Origin: an uncultured Bacilli bacterium
Lineage (GTDB): Bacteria; Bacillota_I; Bacilli_A; RF39; UBA660
Reading direction: 5' to 3'
Length of the DNA stretch: 45,786 bases
Assembly: GCA_947631035.1 (NCBI GenBank)
Contig: CANRJW010000009.1
Coordinates: 1 to 45,786 of the forward strand
The notes beneath the pieces were generated by a model. It saw only the letters and a program-made list of their open reading frames with translations. It did not search any database and was not told the DNA's origin. The position numbers and the translations under genes are program-made. Shown here in pieces: positions 44,492 through 45,786 of this stretch; within the stretch, counting starts at the first letter, position 1, and every line of letters begins with the position of its first letter.

Positions 44492-45621
44492 TATCTATCC
44501 CTCTTTCCCTCAAGTAAGAACTCATCTGTCTGTTTCGCCCACTCAACAGCATTATTAAGAGATGAGAAGTTTATAACATTAAGCTTTTCACCACTATCTT
44601 TACCTTCGTTCCAAAGAATATACCTACCGGGGAATTTGGGGTTCTTTTTAATGCATAGTGTTAATGGTTCTTCCAAATTTGCATCACTACGGAGATTTTC
44701 TAACCTTAAAATCTCACCATCTTTAAGGCCGCTGATTCTTTCAATAAGTGCGTGCTCATTGTTATTAAAGCCTTCGTCGAGAGAATTGAAAGGATCTGCT
44801 TTCTTAAGTTTATCATCAAGCTCAGCGGATTTAGCATCTGCATTGACTTTCCAATCATCATACTCTTTCTTACTAAGCTCTTTAAGCACACGATTGACAC
44901 CTACACCTATTGCACTTCCATACTCATGACGAATCTCATTGGCATCATTATATTTTCTATCCATGAAAACATAATCCATTAAAGCTCTTACCTCATTACC
45001 ATACATCCAAAGATCTTCTTTTTCAGTATCAAGTTTAGGGTCATCTCTTAAAGCAATCCAATCTTCAGCCGCAAGGTTTGCAACAGCACCTAAACCTCTG
45101 ATTACTTCATCAATTTTACTGCTACTAATAGATTCTTGAATTTTCATATTATTATTCCTTAGTACATGGTCAGATGTTGACACTAATTTTACGTCAACAC
45201 CTGTTTTTTCTGCATTCGCAGGTTCATCCTCCCACTTTATTGCTCTTCCGACAAATTGATCTCTGGCTTTTCTTAATGTCCCCTCGTATTGAGTAACAAG
45301 ATAATCTCCGTCGTCAAAAGTAACCTTCAGTGTTAAGGGTTCATTGTTAATATCTTCGGCTATTCCTACCATTCCAATTCCACCATCGGGAGCTGCTACA
45401 GGTGCACTAGATGTTGCTGGAGCATTTCCTACAAAATTATTTGTGTTTACTTGAGCCATGTCTACTGATTTAGAGCTGCCCATCATCATGTTAAAAATGG
45501 CATTGTTGAGGGGTACGTTACCTGCATCCCTTTTAGTTGCTTCATGCCAGCCCCTGTAACCTTTCTTCTTACTCATTTCAGCGTATTTCTTTTTTAACTC
45601 TGCAAGTGTGTACCCTTTCAT
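44491..45621 (-). CDS. Hypothetical protein, first gene of the structural operon
   Basis: A 376-residue protein of unknown family. The first 25 residues are basic and helical (TLAELKKKYAEMSKKKGYRG), followed by a Ser/Ala-rich linker, a small domain (EPLTLKVTFDDGDYLVTQYEG), a helical centre with WIALRDDPKLDTEKEDLWM, and a last small domain (RYILWNEGKDSGEKLNVINF). IQESI and LDEGF segments lie in the linkers. An AGAGGAG site precedes the ATG. It starts a run of coupled genes, and the AT-rich repeats upstream may contain its promoter. Confidence 0.6.
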   Translation of the reverse strand: MKGYTLAELKKKYAEMSKKKGYRGWHEATKRDAGNVPLNNAIFNMMMGSSKSVDMAQVNTNNFVGNAPATSSAPVAAPDGGIGMVGIAEDINNEPLTLKVTFDDGDYLVTQYEGTLRKARDQFVGRAIKWEDEPANAEKTGVDVKLVSTSDHVLRNNNMKIQESISSSKIDEVIRGLGAVANLAAEDWIALRDDPKLDTEKEDLWMYGNEVRALMDYVFMDRKYNDANEIRHEYGSAIGVGVNRVLKELSKKEYDDWKVNADAKSAELDDKLKKADPFNSLDEGFNNNEHALIERISGLKDGEILRLENLRSDANLEEPLTLCIKKNPKFPGRYILWNEGKDSGEKLNVINFSSLNNAVEWAKQTDEFLLEGKRDR

Positions 45622-45644
45622 TCAATCGCTCCTCTCGTACATAC

Positions 45645-45786
45645 ATACTCTAGATATAAAATAAATATAAACTAGATATAAAATAAATATAAACTAGATA
45701 TATATATATATATATATATATTATAAATATAATTATTATAACCAGTTATAACAAGTATATCTGGTTAATATTATATATATATATAA
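45645..45786. repeat. AT-rich intergenic tandem repeat
   Basis: A 22-nt unit beginning ctagatataaaataaatat occurs twice in a row from about 45651, followed by a third start and a run of alternating TA. It lies upstream of the structural operon and reaches the window edge. On the minus strand it reads as T-rich, TATA-like blocks that could hold tandem promoters. No gene is seen in it. Confidence 0.55.

Noticed and set aside
1..45786. tRNA genes, rRNA genes or an attachment site
   Set aside because: I looked for cloverleaf-like arms and conserved rRNA stretches on both strands and saw none I could support.

Overview
The window looks like the late, virion-structural arm of a large tailed phage (myovirus-like, T4-type head gene order) that infects a low-GC Gram-positive host, probably a clostridial gut bacterium. 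The DNA is AT-rich, Shine-Dalgarno sites of the AGGAG type precede most genes, and several products (LL-H-type holin-like protein, G-P-T collagen-like fibres) are typical of Firmicutes phages. Every supported gene is on the minus strand, so transcription runs from high to low coordinates. This is inferred from sequence; no database was searched.

Layout in transcription order. 45.6-39.1 kb: six tightly coupled genes for acidic, linker-rich proteins, one with a ferritin-like tail. 39.1-27.6 kb: virion and fibre genes, including four long fibres (three with G-P-T collagen repeats, two with long coiled-coil repeats), with a nucleotidyltransferase and a fibre tip lying in a GC-richer patch. 27.5-24.1 kb: three glycosyltransferases. 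24-22.4 kb: membrane and holin-like genes. 22.3-19.5 kb: a 943-residue polyvalent protein (ADP-ribosyltransferase-like, nucleotidyltransferase and two ParB-like motifs). 19.5-11.7 kb: head packaging and assembly: large terminase, portal, two small genes, prohead protease fused to scaffold. 11.7-3.8 kb: major capsid protein. 3.7-0 kb: a MazF/PemK-like pair, small hypothetical genes, a methyltransferase, and a second ADP-ribosyltransferase-like gene running off the left edge.

The main discovery is the capsid gene. A coding sequence of about 1.6 kb is spread over 7.9 kb because it is cut by fifteen group I introns. I reconstructed all sixteen exons by hand. They join into one uninterrupted frame of about 533 codons. 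All fifteen 5' splice sites can be drawn with a U.G wobble pair to an internal guide sequence, and P4 and P6 carry compensatory base changes between copies. One exon is only 11 nt and another only 21 nt. Two introns carry related homing endonuclease genes, one in the P1 loop and one ending a single base before the 3' splice site.

A second protein-level interruption lies in the large terminase. A split intein interrupts the predicted Walker B motif, its N-half is fused to an HNH endonuclease domain, and its C-half begins a separate gene one base after the stop. Production of both the packaging motor and the capsid shell therefore appears to depend on splicing, one by protein trans-splicing and the other by RNA splicing.

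Other patterns: a conserved GCTAAATTATATG-like motif recurs upstream of genes, twice directly after a terminator, and looks like a phage-specific promoter. L-x-E-[SA] motifs resembling T4-type prohead protease sites recur in capsid, scaffold, polyvalent and acidic linker-rich proteins, suggesting a set of processed or packaged proteins.
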